Below, in pieces: positions 12,501 through 23,200 of a DNA stretch of 64,000 nt. Position 1 is the first letter of the stretch, and each line of letters begins with the position of its first letter. The DNA comes from Lantana camara (taxonomy: Eukaryota > Streptophyta > Magnoliopsida > Lamiales > Verbenaceae). A program made the position numbers and the translations under genes. Location of the stretch: assembly GCA_037501455.1 (NCBI GenBank), contig CM074857.1, positions 110,331,501 to 110,395,500 of the forward strand, written 5' to 3'. A model generated the notes under the pieces. That model was given only the letters and a program-made list of their open reading frames with translations. It did no database searches and was not told the origin of the DNA.

Positions 12501-13295
12501 TTTAGAGTAGCCTTGTACTCTTGGTAGTTTCTCCTCCAATAACCCGGTTTGCCACAATGGAAGCAAACGTCCTCTTTCTGATCACGATGCCTCCATTGGG
12601 CCTAAGGGACTTCTTCTTCTTTTGGGCTTTCTTACCCTTGCATTTAGAAGGCTTAGAAGAAGATGGAGCAATGACCATCATAACCTTATTGTCCTTCTTG
12701 ATCGTGCTTTCAGCATTCACAAGCTGACTAATCAACTCAGCTACACTAGCATTTGCATGATTCATGTTGAAGTTAAGGAGAGACAAAAGGGTTGAATGAT
12801 GGTAGGAGCGAGGCTAGAAACAGATCCACTGAAAGCTCATCTCTCAGTGGCATGTCCATGGAGGCAAGTTTTTCAGTGACAGCAAGAAATTTGAGTCCAT
12901 ATTCATGGACACTTGTACCTTCCTTCATTCTCAAATGGAACAATTCTTTTGAGGTGTTATACCTTGTAACACATTAATGAGGACGGTAAAGTAACTCTAA
13001 CTGGTCGTAAATCTCCCAAGCGAATTCCATGGACTCGTGCTGTCTTTGCATGTCCGGAGACATATTAGCGAGCATGAGACAACGGGCTTGGAGATTATCA
13101 TCCTTCCACTTCTGGATTGCGTCCCGCTCAGCCCGGGTTGGAGATTCCCCTTCGGGAATAGGCTTCGCCTCGTAGAGAACATAAGTTCTCTTCTCAGAAT
13201 CTGAACGATTTTTAGATTCCTAAGCCAATCAGAATAGTTGGACCAGTCCACTTGTTTGACTCGAGGATCAATAATAAAGGGTTTTTGGTTGCCAT
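9502..13295 (-). pseudogene. Copia-1 gag-pol pseudogene
   Basis: The frame opens with ATG at 13295 (MATKNP, as in copia-2) and its former stop is at 9502-9504. In order on minus: gag (13295 to about 12500, with the Lys-rich tract and a degraded zinc knuckle), a protease region, pre-integrase, integrase (11771-11184, RSHRGGEYLSEEF and GCPVFVN), RT ([20 protein letters not shown] near 10980; YVDDILLIGN near 10480) and RNase H (CDASFASDLDDFKSMSGY near 9960). Compared with copia-2 it has several frameshifts and a deletion after the integrase core near 11330. The YVDD tetrad survives, but no full-length protein could be made. Confidence 0.85.
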
Positions 13296-13502
13296 TTCAA
13301 AACACGTAGAGAATCACAGGATCTACGACCTAAATGGAAAAATAGAGAACTAAGTGAGCATGCTGAATAATAACAATATACATGAGATTAGGTCTTTAAT
13401 CTATGTAGCTCCCACTGTTTTTAGAAGATCTATAATTCCCAAAGATCTTAGAGGATACTTGTTATCCCCATGGGTACTAAGATCCTAAGCACTTTATCTC
13501 GA

Positions 13503-13822
13503 ACCCACGACTCACGGACATTCTTAATAAAGCCTAAGGTAGGTACAACTTACCAATCCCATCACTGAGGAATTCTTAATAATGTTTTTGCATCACCTAT
13601 CTTTCAATATGGACCCACGACTCGTGCGACATCCATATTTACTTAGGCGTTAATCTAAACTCATCAATCATAAGATCAAGATCAAAACTTAGTTTGAACG
13701 ACCCATGACTCGCGGACATCGCCCTCCCCAAAATTGACCTCGAAATATTGATCATTTAAAATGATCAATTAGGAAACTAAGAACTAATAGATTTCACATA
13801 GTCACCCCATGACTCATGGACA
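13503..13822 (-). repeat. Four spaced copies of an ~18-nt motif in the copia-1 leader
   Basis: On the minus strand the motif reads TGTCCGCGAGTCGTGGGT, with small changes. Copies lie at 13503-13520, 13613-13631, 13701-13718 and about 13805-13822, spaced roughly 85-115 nt apart. The same four copies, in the same order and spacing, occur in the copia-2 leader. Confidence 0.8.
13747..13769. repeat. Near-perfect inverted repeat in the copia-1 leader
   Basis: Two 11-nt arms (ATTGATCATTT / AAATGATCAAT) are separated by one base. It sits between two of the 18-nt motif copies. The same hairpin is kept in copia-2 at 19763-19785. Confidence 0.8.
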
Positions 13823-14989
13823 GTAACTAGCTTCCTCTATTAAACTTAAATCCTATTGATGGAATGCTAGGAATTTAATTCAAAGTTTGCACCTCGATTT
13901 AAACACCCATTTTTCAAAAATTAGCTTAATATTTAATGGGAATTTTCGATGTAACCTGAGAGTTGTCCGGTTCGACGTCACCAACATATATGTTATCCAT
14001 TTTAATTAGTCTTGATTAATGCAAGTACAACTTAAATGCATTTCACATAAGCACATAGTAGATAATATGTCCTAGCATGATACTAAAATGTGATGATCAT
14101 GGGTTCTACCTATCTTATGCGTGATATGTGGGAGCTACTCCACAATCACAATTTCTAACATACATGCCACATAAAACAGTTTAAATCACATAAGGGAATT
14201 GGAAACAAAACGATGCCCTATCTATTAAAATAATAGAAATGCTCTCTAACACTTTGAGAGGTCTTCACTTATGGTCTTCATCTTGTTACTTGTTGTGTGG
14301 ATTCATCTTACTCCATGGGTGCATTGTCTCCAAAATGAAAGAAAAAGACCTCACCACCTATCTCTACTCTCAAATTACAATAAAAAGAAAAAGACATAAA
14401 ATAATAAGGCTCAATCTCCATATTGGCCTTAGACAATTACACGGGGCATACCCCGGCCTAAAAAACAGTAATATGAAAAGCCACATGATAAACACATAAC
14501 AGTACACACATAAGTGGGGCACCGACCTCAATTAAAAAAATGCAACTATAGGGCGCCAACCCCAATTTAAACAATCCATGTGCATAAATTAAAATCATTC
14601 ATAAGACTAAACCCATGATCACCTAACATGCATGAATTGCGAGAATTTAAATTTAACCAATAAATTAAAATTCTCGCTTTAAGCCCTAATGACTTAAAAC
14701 ACGACTTAGATGCAATTCTTGTTCAAGAGTCTTTTCTATAAAACCCAAAAAATAATAAACTAATAAAATTCCAATTAATTTCTGAAAATTAATAATTTTA
14801 TTCCTTCAATATTTTCAGAAAATAAAGTTCGTAATTTTCCCAAAATTTAAATCGTCTTAATTTTTCAAAATCCCAATTTAAACAATTATTTCAAAAATAA
14901 TTTAATTTAATAAAACCAAAATTTTACAGAAAAATTAAATCAGGATTTCAAGGACCGAAAATACGAAAACAAGAAAAACACGAAATCAC

Positions 14990-15245
14990 CATCCGGGGCC
15001 CCGCCACGCGACACGAGCTGTGCAGCAGCGTGCGCGCACTCGATAGCAGCGCGCACAGCTGTTCGTGCGGCGCCGGGGACACCGCGGGGAGGGGGGCATT
15101 GTTGCTGGGCGCTCCCTCGCGGTTGCAGGAGCGATGTGCGGGCGCGCCTAGAACGGCTCCCACGCGGTTGCGGGAGGCACTCGGCAATGGTGGCGCGCGC
15201 GGGGTTGGGGCGTGCTACACATTGGCACGTCTCAATCTCGCGTGT
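14990..15245. other. GC-rich island in copia-1 leader
   Basis: A 250-bp block of GCGCGC-rich DNA in AT-rich surroundings, at the same leader position as in the other family members but with little base-by-base match. Overlapping ORFs on both strands look like composition artefacts. Confidence 0.7.
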
Positions 15246-15511
15246 TCGTTTCGCGTGTTCGTTTCATATCTCAGGTTTCTCAAAAACCAATTCAATTCAA
15301 AATTAAAAAATACGATTTAAACAGATTTCAACTAAAACAATTTTTCAAAACACGATTTAAGAAAACAGTTTTCAGAAACTTTTAGGAAAAATACAGTTTC
15401 GTATTTCAGCCTTTCTAAAAGAACTCAAGACTACTCAGTTTGCATCTAAGCCTAAGAATTTCTACTAAATTCAGAATAATTAAGACGAATCAGAAATAGG
15501 CCTTGCAAGGC

Positions 15512-15524
15512 GGCTCTGAAACCA
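15512..15524 (-). other. Primer-binding site of copia-1 (mutated)
   Basis: The minus strand reads TGGTTTCAGAGCC, two bases inside the LTR edge. It differs by one base from TGGTATCAGAGCC, the usual complement of the 3' end of initiator methionine tRNA. Confidence 0.8.
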
Positions 15525-15526
15525 CT

Positions 15527-17426
15527 TATTGGGAAAACGGAACAGAAACGCGGTGGAAATTTAAATATTTTCCCAATAAGTTAGGATCGAATCTTACAAT
15601 TCTTATTCCCAAATTCGTAGAGATCAAGAAACTCACTTAGATAGTAGCTTTCTTGACACGTTCTAGCCGCCCAAAAACGTTCTTCACACTACTTGATCCC
15701 CAAAAGCTCCTTCGAATCTTTCAAGACTTCATGATAGTAGTCCTCTAGAGAATTAGTCCACCAACCGCGACCACGATCCGAATAGGAAAGATGCTAGTTC
15801 TATATTCGGTGTTTTGGCTCAAGGGTTTAGTGTATAATATTTGGAGAAGGAGAAATTATATATCAATCTCCCTAGGGGTTCAAACCCCACATATAAATAG
15901 GCTTAGGGTTCGAACCCCATTCCTTGTTGGACAAGGATTCCAAACTCTCTTGGAAAGGGATTTCTTTGCTTGGAGAGTAAGACTCTTACTTTGACCAAAA
16001 GTCTCCTTTTGACCAACTTGTCAAGCAAGAATAATGTCTAACTCTCTTAGATATTTTATTTTACCTTATTTATTAAATAATAAATAACTTGAAGACTAAT
16101 AATTAATTAATTCATAATTAATTATTTATTAGACTTTAATTCTCCAAATTAGGACTTCAATATTAATTCAAAATTAAATCAAAGTCCATTAAATAATTAA
16201 CACATTAATTATTTAATATATACACATAAAACCACGTGACTACACGTGTCCCCAAGGATACGTGTCATACATGCCTCCCACACGTGTGTTTCACACGTGT
16301 GGGCCCCACCATTCTCTTAATGGTTCGATCAACTCGATTAATAGATTCAACCCTTAACCCACGTGACCGGGTTGTTGTATGTGACCCTCTAGGTTCTTAA
16401 TTCAATTAGTAGTGACCCTAATTAATTAATTCCCTAATTAATTAACCAGTCCACAGATCAAACGACCATAGTCTAGCAACAGGTGTTTGACCTCTAGCTG
16501 AATAAGAATGTCTCGATTCGACAGAACCTTTAAGTCATTGACATATGTGAGATAAAATCCTCCTACGTCCCATCTGTTAATCAAGATCTAGGGCAAGGGA
16601 ATAATTAGAACCCTAATAATCTCGATCTTCATGTTAAGTGCATTTCATATCCATTTGATCTCAATCCAAGAAACTCATTTCTTGATGTCTTGATCCATTA
16701 CCTTGGCCAAGGACTCTTAGATGGCATATGAATGACTTACACAATAAGAAATCAACTTGCCAATGCAAGCGTAGGTCCTTTATCGATTCTCATATACTTT
16801 CATGTGCCACTTGTGCAGCCCCAGGATAAGCCTTGAATCAGTTGTCTAAGGCGACACCCTTTAAAGCTTACACCTAAGACTACAGAGTTAGGTCATAGAG
16901 TATCAATGGAACCTCAAGTCTAAGGATTACTTAATCACATCAATGACTCATGAGATATTTTCTAATTTGGAAGTTTCTATTTCTATATATAGAAACTTCA
17001 CTTCCCATTTAGGAATCTTCTCATACGGGACACCTCTATATCACGCACGTATCAACTATACACTTTGCACCCCATGAAACAAGTTGGTCCTTCTTAAGGG
17101 CGTGATCACACGAGCAAGCCTCGAACGAGTCAAGTTGACACTCCTACTGTCTATAGGACTCATCGGTTTGGAGTGATTTCTAATCATGACTTATGTGATA
17201 TAGGGCTCATCTCATGAACTACTTCGCCTAAATGGTTGAGTCCTACAAGCCATATTGATTAGGGGAGTTCTTATACATGCGCAGTCAAAAGTAAAGACAC
17301 AATCAAACAAGAGAATATAAAGAAGTGTTGCCTTAATTCGTATTATTCGAAGATTGTCTGTGATTTACAAAAAGGAAAGTAGTAAAGCAGACTATTACAT
17401 CGGCTTTCAGGGCACTATTCCTAACA
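15527..17426 (-). repeat. 5' LTR of copia-1
   Basis: On minus it runs from TGTTAGGAATAGTGCCCT at 17426 to 15527, next to the PBS. It is about 1.9 kb long, similar to the 3' LTR of copia-2 (24165-26108). A cluster of ACACGTGT-type sites lies at 16231-16300, and a TATA-like sequence (plus strand ACATATAAATAGG, near 15890) lies nearer the LTR end. This order fits a U3 with enhancer-like sites upstream of the promoter. Confidence 0.85.
16231..16300. promoter_or_regulatory. Cluster of ACGT-core (G-box-like) sites in copia-1 U3
   Basis: CACGTG or ACACGTGT-type sites occur about six times in 70 bp. These are typical binding sites of plant bZIP and bHLH factors. The cluster recurs in the copia-2 and copia-4 LTRs at the same relative place. 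Function is inferred. Confidence 0.6.
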
Positions 17427-17704
17427 GGTTGCATGCTGAATTGGTTATTTATGTCTTGAAATTGGGCTTGAAGCCATTGTAGATGTTATTGGATTTCATT
17501 GTGATTTAAATTGTTCTTGACTGCTTCCGTACCGGATCCTGTATTATTTGATTGATTGGTACAGGGTTAGAATATGCTTATCTAGAAAAGTTTTTCGTTA
17601 TCACCTGTTCGCTATGAGTCCGGTTGATGTATGGATTGCCCGTTTCATGCGTGGACTAGACTTCTGGTGCGGGGGATGTAGTGCTTATCGCTGCGGGTGC
17701 TACA
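17427..17704 (+). repeat. LTR 3'-end fragment related to the LARD LTR, opposite strand
   Basis: Read on minus from 17704, it starts TGTAGCACCCGC, then CGATAAGCAC, ACATCCCCCGCAC and CATAGCGAAC in the same order as the LARD LTR edge at 29826-29930. It is therefore a diverged LTR end of the same broad group, in plus orientation, cut on its left by copia-1. Confidence 0.6.
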
Positions 17705-17864
17705 TAAATCCTATTGATGGAATGCTAGGAATTTTATTACCGTGATAAAGCACCTATTTATTCGAAATTGCTAAATATTTATTAGGGATTTTCGAAATTA
17801 CCGAAGAGTTGTTCGGATTGACCTCACCAACATATAATGTTATCCAATTTTAATTGTCTTGATT
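17705..17864 (-). mobile_element. Copia-4 leader fragment, left of the gypsy-A insertion
   Basis: It matches 13852-14020 of the copia-1 leader (CCTATTGATGGAATGCTAGG through ACCAACATATA to GTCTTGATT). The next leader base reappears at 53627. The last five bases, TGATT (17860-17864), are repeated at 53627-53631. So this is one side of a leader split by gypsy-A. Confidence 0.75.
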
Positions 17865-18008
17865 TCTAGCACCCCACTTGTATATATATATGGAGAGGAA
17901 CGCTTCAACCCCCGCACCGATATACTCATCAAATAATGATGTAAGCCATCACTCAACAAATACACCGGTAAACGGTTGATGAAGATCCTGATGAATGCTC
18001 GATGATGT
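17865..18008 (-). repeat. Remnant of the gypsy-A 3' LTR
   Basis: This 140 bp matches 29130-29275, the edge of the other gypsy-A LTR (CACTTGTATATATATATGG, CCCGCACCGATATACTC). It stops near 18008, where the match ends and the last bases of a copia-2 LTR begin within a few bases. Confidence 0.8.
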
Positions 18009-18037
18009 ACGCCATCTGATTCGTGTTTTCCAACAAG

Positions 18038-18049
18038 TGGTATCAGAGG
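18038..18049 (+). other. Primer-binding site of copia-2
   Basis: TGGTATCAGAGG follows the LTR end CCAACA after two bases. It matches the initiator-tRNA-Met complement except for the last base. Confidence 0.85.
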
Positions 18050-18309
18050 CACCTCGTTAATCGTGTTTCACGAATTATACTGAATTTGGTAGAAATTCTT
18101 AGGCTTGATGCCATTGAGTATTTGTAATTGTTTTAGAAAGCCTGAATTACGAAACTGTATTTTTTCCTGAAAGTTTCTGAAAATTAGTTTTTACAAAATT
18201 TAATTTTTGAAAACAATTTTAGATTTGAAACTGTATAAACTGTTTTTGGATTTCTTGGATTGGTTTTGCTTTTGAACGAAAACACGAAACGAAAAGCCTG
18301 GATTACGAA

Positions 18310-18580
18310 CACGCGAAACCCCGCGCACGAAGGCATCGCGCGCCGCTGCCCGCCTGTCCTAGGCGCGCAGGGCAACCGCCCAGCACCCTCCCAATCACGC
18401 GGGAGGCCTTCCGGCGCGCCCGCCCATCGTTGCCTGCCCTGGCCAGGACAGACCGGCCAGCCGCCCGAGAAGGCTGCGCGTATCGGCGCGGAGCGTGCGC
18501 GCACATCGCGCACACTCACGCGGCCTTGGCCGCGCGCGTGATGTGCGCGGCTCTTTCGTGTGCGGGCCCCATTTTCGTAA
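18310..18580. other. GC-rich island in copia-2 leader
   Basis: About 270 bp with many CGCGC and GCCCGCC strings, flanked by AT-rich leader. Long overlapping ORFs on both strands reflect the lack of AT-rich stops. Confidence 0.7.
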
Positions 18581-19710
18581 TCCATTTTCGTGTTTCATGC
18601 AATCCAGTCCCAATTTTTTATTTTAATTTTAAAATTTTATTTTTGAATATTTATTTTAATTTTTGAATAAAACTTAAAATTGTGATTTTTAAGAAATAGA
18701 AACGGTTTATATTTTGGGAAAATACACCTTTGATAAAATTATTAATTTTCAGAAATTAATTGGAATTTTATTTGTTTTGTTAATTTGGGATTTATTGAAA
18801 GTTTTTATAAATAAGACTCGCATCAAGTCGTGTTTTAAGTCGTTAGGACTTGAAACGGGAATTTTAATTTATTAGTTAAATTTAAATTCTCGCAAAAGCA
18901 TGTTAGGTGATCATGGGTTTAGATCTATGTATGGTTTTAATTTATGCACATGGATGGTTTAAATTGGGGTTGGAGCCCTATAGTTGCGTTTTTCAATTGA
19001 GGTTGGAGCCTCACTTATGTGCGTACTGTTATGAGATTTATTATGTGGCTTTCCTTATTACTGTTTTTTAGGTCGGGGTATGCACCGTGTAATTGTCTAA
19101 GGCCAATATGAAGATTGAGCCTTATTACTTTATGTCTTTTTCTTTTTATAGTAATTTGAGAGTAGAGATAGGTGGTGAGGTTTTATTTTCATTTTGGAGA
19201 CAATGCACCCATGGAGTAAGATGGACCACATTCAAGTAACAAGGAGGCCATAAGTGAAGACCCCTCAAAATGTTAGGGAGGGGAATCTCAATTGTAAAAA
19301 TGTAATAGAGATAGGGCTCGTATTTTGTTACAGCTTTCCCTTATGTGATTTAAACTGTTTATGTGGCATGAATGTTAGAACTTGTCATTGTGGAGTGGCT
19401 CCCACATATCACGCATAAGATAGGTAGAACCCATGATCATTACATGTTAGTATCATGCTAGGACATGCTATCTGTTTATATGCTTGTTTGAAATGCATTT
19501 AAGTGTACTTGCATTAATCAAGACTAATAAAATTGGATAACATATATGTTGGTGAGGTCGAACCAGACAACTCTCCGGTTGATTCGAAAATTCCCATTAA
19601 ATATTAAGCTAATTTCGAACAAATAGGTGTTTAATTCGAGATGCAAGTTTTGAATTAAATTCCTAGCATTCCATCAATAGGTTTTAAGTTTAGTAAGTGA
19701 AGCTAGTTAT

Positions 19711-20032
19711 TGTCCGCGAGTCGTGGGATAGCTAGTGGAGCTTATTAGTTCTTAGTTACCTAATTGATCATTTTAAATGATCAATATTTCATGATCGATT
19801 TTAGCAAGGGCGATGTCCGCGAGTCGTGGGTCGTTCGAACTAAGTTTTGGTCATGATCTTATGATTGATGGGTTTAGCTTAACGCCTAAGTAAATATGGA
19901 TGTCGCACGAGTCATGGGTCCATATTGAAAGATAGGTGATGCAAAAACAATTACTAAGAGTTCTAAAGGTGTTAAAATTAGTAAGATGTACCTACCTAGG
20001 GTTCTTACTTAGAATGTCCGCGAGTCGTGGGT
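19711..20032 (+). repeat. Four spaced copies of an ~18-nt motif in the copia-2 leader
   Basis: TGTCCGCGAGTCGTGGG occurs at 19711-19727, 19814-19831, 19901-19919 (variant TGTCGCACGAGTCATGGGT) and 20015-20032. Start-to-start distances are about 103, 87 and 114 nt. The series ends about 200 nt before the gag ATG. Confidence 0.85.
19763..19785. repeat. Near-perfect inverted repeat in the copia-2 leader
   Basis: Two 11-nt arms, ATTGATCATTT and AAATGATCAAT, flank a single T. It lies between motif copies one and two, as in copia-1. Confidence 0.8.
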
Positions 20033-20237
20033 TCGAGGTAAAATGCTTAGGATCTTAGTACCCATTGCGAAACGTGTTCCTCTTAGATCTTTGGGAATTA
20101 TAGATCTTTGAAACACAGTGGGAGCTACATTAGATTAAAGACCTTATCTTTTGTATATCGTTATAATTCAGCATGCTCACCAGTTCTCTGTTTTACCATT
20201 TAGGTCGTAGATTATGTGATTCTCTACGTGTTTTGAA

Positions 20238-23200
20238 ATGGCAACCAAAAACCCTCTTGTATCGATCCTCGAGTCAAACAAGTTGACTGGTCCCAACTAT
20301 TCTGATTGGCTGAGAAATCTAAAAATCATTTTAGATTCTGAGAAGAGAACTTATGTTCTCTTCGAAGGGGAGCCTAGTCCCGAAGGGGAAGCTCCCACTC
20401 GGACCGAGCGGGACGCGATTCAGAAGTGGAAGGATGATAATCTCCAAGCCCGTTGCCTTATGTTGGCTAACATGTTTTCGGACTTGCAAAGACAACATGA
20501 GGCCATGGAATTCGCTTGGGAGATTTACGACCACTTAGAGCAACTTTACCACCCTCATGAACGTGTTACAAGGTATAACACTTCAAAGGAATTGTTCTAC
20601 TTAAGAATGAGGGAAGGTTCAAGTGTCCATGAATATGGACTCAAGTTTCTCGCCCTTACTGAGAAACTTGCTTCCATGGACATGCCACTGAAAGATGAGC
20701 TTTCAGTGGATTTGTTGCTAGCTTCGCTCCCACCATCATTCAACCCATTTGTCCTTAACTTCAATATGAATCATGCTGGTGCTGCTGTAGCTGAGCTGAT
20801 TAGTTAGCTTGTGACTGCTGAAAGCACGATCAAGAAGGACAATAAGGTTTTGATGGTGAATGCTCCATCTTCCTCTTCTGGGCCTTCTAAAGGTAAGGGC
20901 AAGAAAGCCCAAAAGAAGAAGAAGAAACCCCTTAGACCCACTGGTGGCGTTTCGAAGGGGAAGACCCAAAAGAAGAAGCGTGATCAGAAAGAGGATGTTT
21001 GCTTCCATTGTGGCAAAGCGGGACATTGGAGGAGAAACTGCCCAGAGTACAAGGCTACTCTAAAGAAAGGTATCTTTCTCGTTGAAGTAAATCTTTCTAT
21101 TAATTCTAGTTCTTGGGTACTTGATACCGGTTGTGGAACTCATATCTGTAATGATGTACAGATGCTAAGTGAAGTCCAACAACTCAAAGAAAGAGAATGT
21201 GTCTTGAAGATCGGCGATGGCTCAAACGTTGAAGCTCGAGCTTTAGGCACAACTAGATTAGATTTAGGTAGTTTTGAGTTAGTCTTAAATAAAGTCTTTT
21301 ATGTACCGAGCATTATTCGTAATATAATTTCAGTTCCAATAGTAGATTGTGAAGGTTATGAAACTTATATTAAGAATGGTAAATACTTTATCAAACGGAA
21401 CAACTCTTCCGTTCACATCGGTACTCTAAGTAATGGACTTTATCTAACTCAGAATATCAATATTATGAATATACAACGAGAAACGAAGCATAAGAGAGAT
21501 GACAAAGTTTCAGCTCCTTTATGGCACTCTAGATTAGGACACATTTCCAAGAACAGAATTAGCAAGATAAACACTTTAGGATCATTCTCTGAAAATGATC
21601 TTAAGGAGTTAACTTCTTGCGAATCCTGTCTCAAAGGAAAAATGTCCAAAATTCCTTTTAAAGGAACTGTGGAACGTGCCACTAAGGTATTAGATTTGAT
21701 CCATACTGATGTTTGTGGACCACTTAGTGTAAGCACAAGAAACAATCATCAGTATTTCATAACCTTTACTGATGACTTCAGTCGGTATGGTTATGTATAC
21801 TTGATGAAGTACAAATCTGAAGCTTTTGAGAAATTCTTAAGGAGGTTGAGAACCAAACTGGTCATAAGATCAAAGCACTTCGATCTGATCGAGGAGGCGA
21901 GTATCTTAGTGAAGAATTCCTTAATCATCTCAAAGATAATGGGATTATCTCTCAGTGGACTCCTCCGGGAACTCCTCAGCTTAATGGAGTTTCTGAGAGA
22001 AGGAATCGAACCTTACTTGATATGGTTCGTTCCATGATGAGTTTCACTGACTTACCACCTTCTTTCTGGGGTTATGCCCTAGAAAGTGCAGCAAAGATTT
22101 TGAATCTAGTTCCCTCTAAGTCAGTCCCTAAAACGCCCTATGAAATGTGGCTTGGTAAAATCCCTAGCTATTCTTACTTAAGAATTTGGGGTTGTCCTGC
22201 TTACGTGAAGAGGACAGTGGGAGATAAGTTAGAATCTCGTTCTAACTTATGCTACTTTGTAGGTTATCCTACGGAATCCATAGGATACTAGTTCTATGAT
22301 CAATCTGAGCAAAAGGTGTTTGTTTCCAGAAATGCCACTTTTCTTGAGGAAACGTTCCTTAAAGAAAAGAAAGGCAAGATCATAGAATTAGAGGAAGTAC
22401 AAAGTGACCCCACGCCACCCACTGAAGAAACGTCCCCTACTGATCAACCACAACCAATCACGAATTTCGATACACATGAAAATCCTCCTCTAAGGCGTTC
22501 TGAAGGCACTCCTAGACAGCCGGAGAGATGGTATGGATTCTTCCATGAAATCTCTCAAAAGGATAATGATCCTTTAACATATGAGGAGGCACTTTCAGAT
22601 TCTGACTCTGAACAGTGGATAGAAGCCATGAAACCCGAAATGGACTCCAAGAACTCCAACCAAGTTTGGACCTTGGTAGATTTGCCTAATGGGGTCAAAC
22701 CCATAGGTTGCAAATGGATCTTTAAGAGAAAGCTTGGAGTTGATGGAAGCATTGCAGCCTACAAAGCAAGACTAGTTGCAAAAGGATTCACTCAAAGACC
22801 CGGCGTGGACTTTGATGAAACTTTTTCGCCAGTTGCAATGCAAAAGTCTATTCGGATCATGCTTACCATTGCTGTGTATTATGACTATGAGATATGGCAA
22901 ATGGATGTGAAAACTGCCTTTCTCAATGGTGACATTGACAAAGACATTTATATGGAGTAACCCATAGGTTTCACATTCAGTGGGAGTGAGCAAAAGGTTT
23001 GCAAACTCCAAAGATCAATCTATGGATTGAAACAGGCTTCTAGGAATTGGAACATTCGATTAGATGAATCAGTCAAAGCGTTTGGCTTCATTCAAATTTA
23101 TAATGAGTCCTGTGTGTATAGAAAGGAATTGGAGACCTCAGTGCAATTCTTAGTACTTTATGTTGATGACATCCTTCTTATTGGGAATTCGAAGGATGAC

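Larger units (their letters stand above)
13296..14989 (-). other. Copia-1 leader, gag-proximal part
   Basis: Long untranslated leader between gag and the GC island. It is collinear with 18590-20237 of copia-2 on the other strand. It holds four copies of an ~18-nt motif and one strong hairpin (listed separately). The rest is AT-rich without convincing ORFs. Confidence 0.7.
8513..17426 (-). mobile_element. Copia-1: Ty1/copia retrotransposon with truncated 3' LTR
   Basis: On the minus strand the order is 5' LTR (17426-15527), PBS, leader with GC-rich island and repeated motifs, gag-pol pseudogene, polypurine tract and a shortened 3' LTR. It is in the same family as copia-2. The 3' LTR lacks its distal half and abuts the copia-5 LTR through a short unassigned stretch (8513-8534). 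The long LTRs and the TGTTAGGAATAGTGCCCT start suggest the Angela/TAR-like part of the copia group; the exact lineage needs a tree. Confidence 0.85.
18581..20237 (+). other. Copia-2 leader, gag-proximal part
   Basis: Non-coding leader collinear with that of copia-1. Notable parts are the repeated 18-nt motifs and the hairpin. No convincing upstream ORF is seen. Confidence 0.7.

Noticed and set aside
18184..18666. Overlapping Arg/Ala-rich ORFs in the copia-2 GC island
   Set aside because: Composition artefact; the sequence is untranslated leader between the PBS and gag.
20015..20037. tRNA T-arm (GGGTTCGAGG) suggesting a tRNA or SINE
   Set aside because: Only the fourth motif copy continues into this string; there is no A box at the right distance and no cloverleaf.
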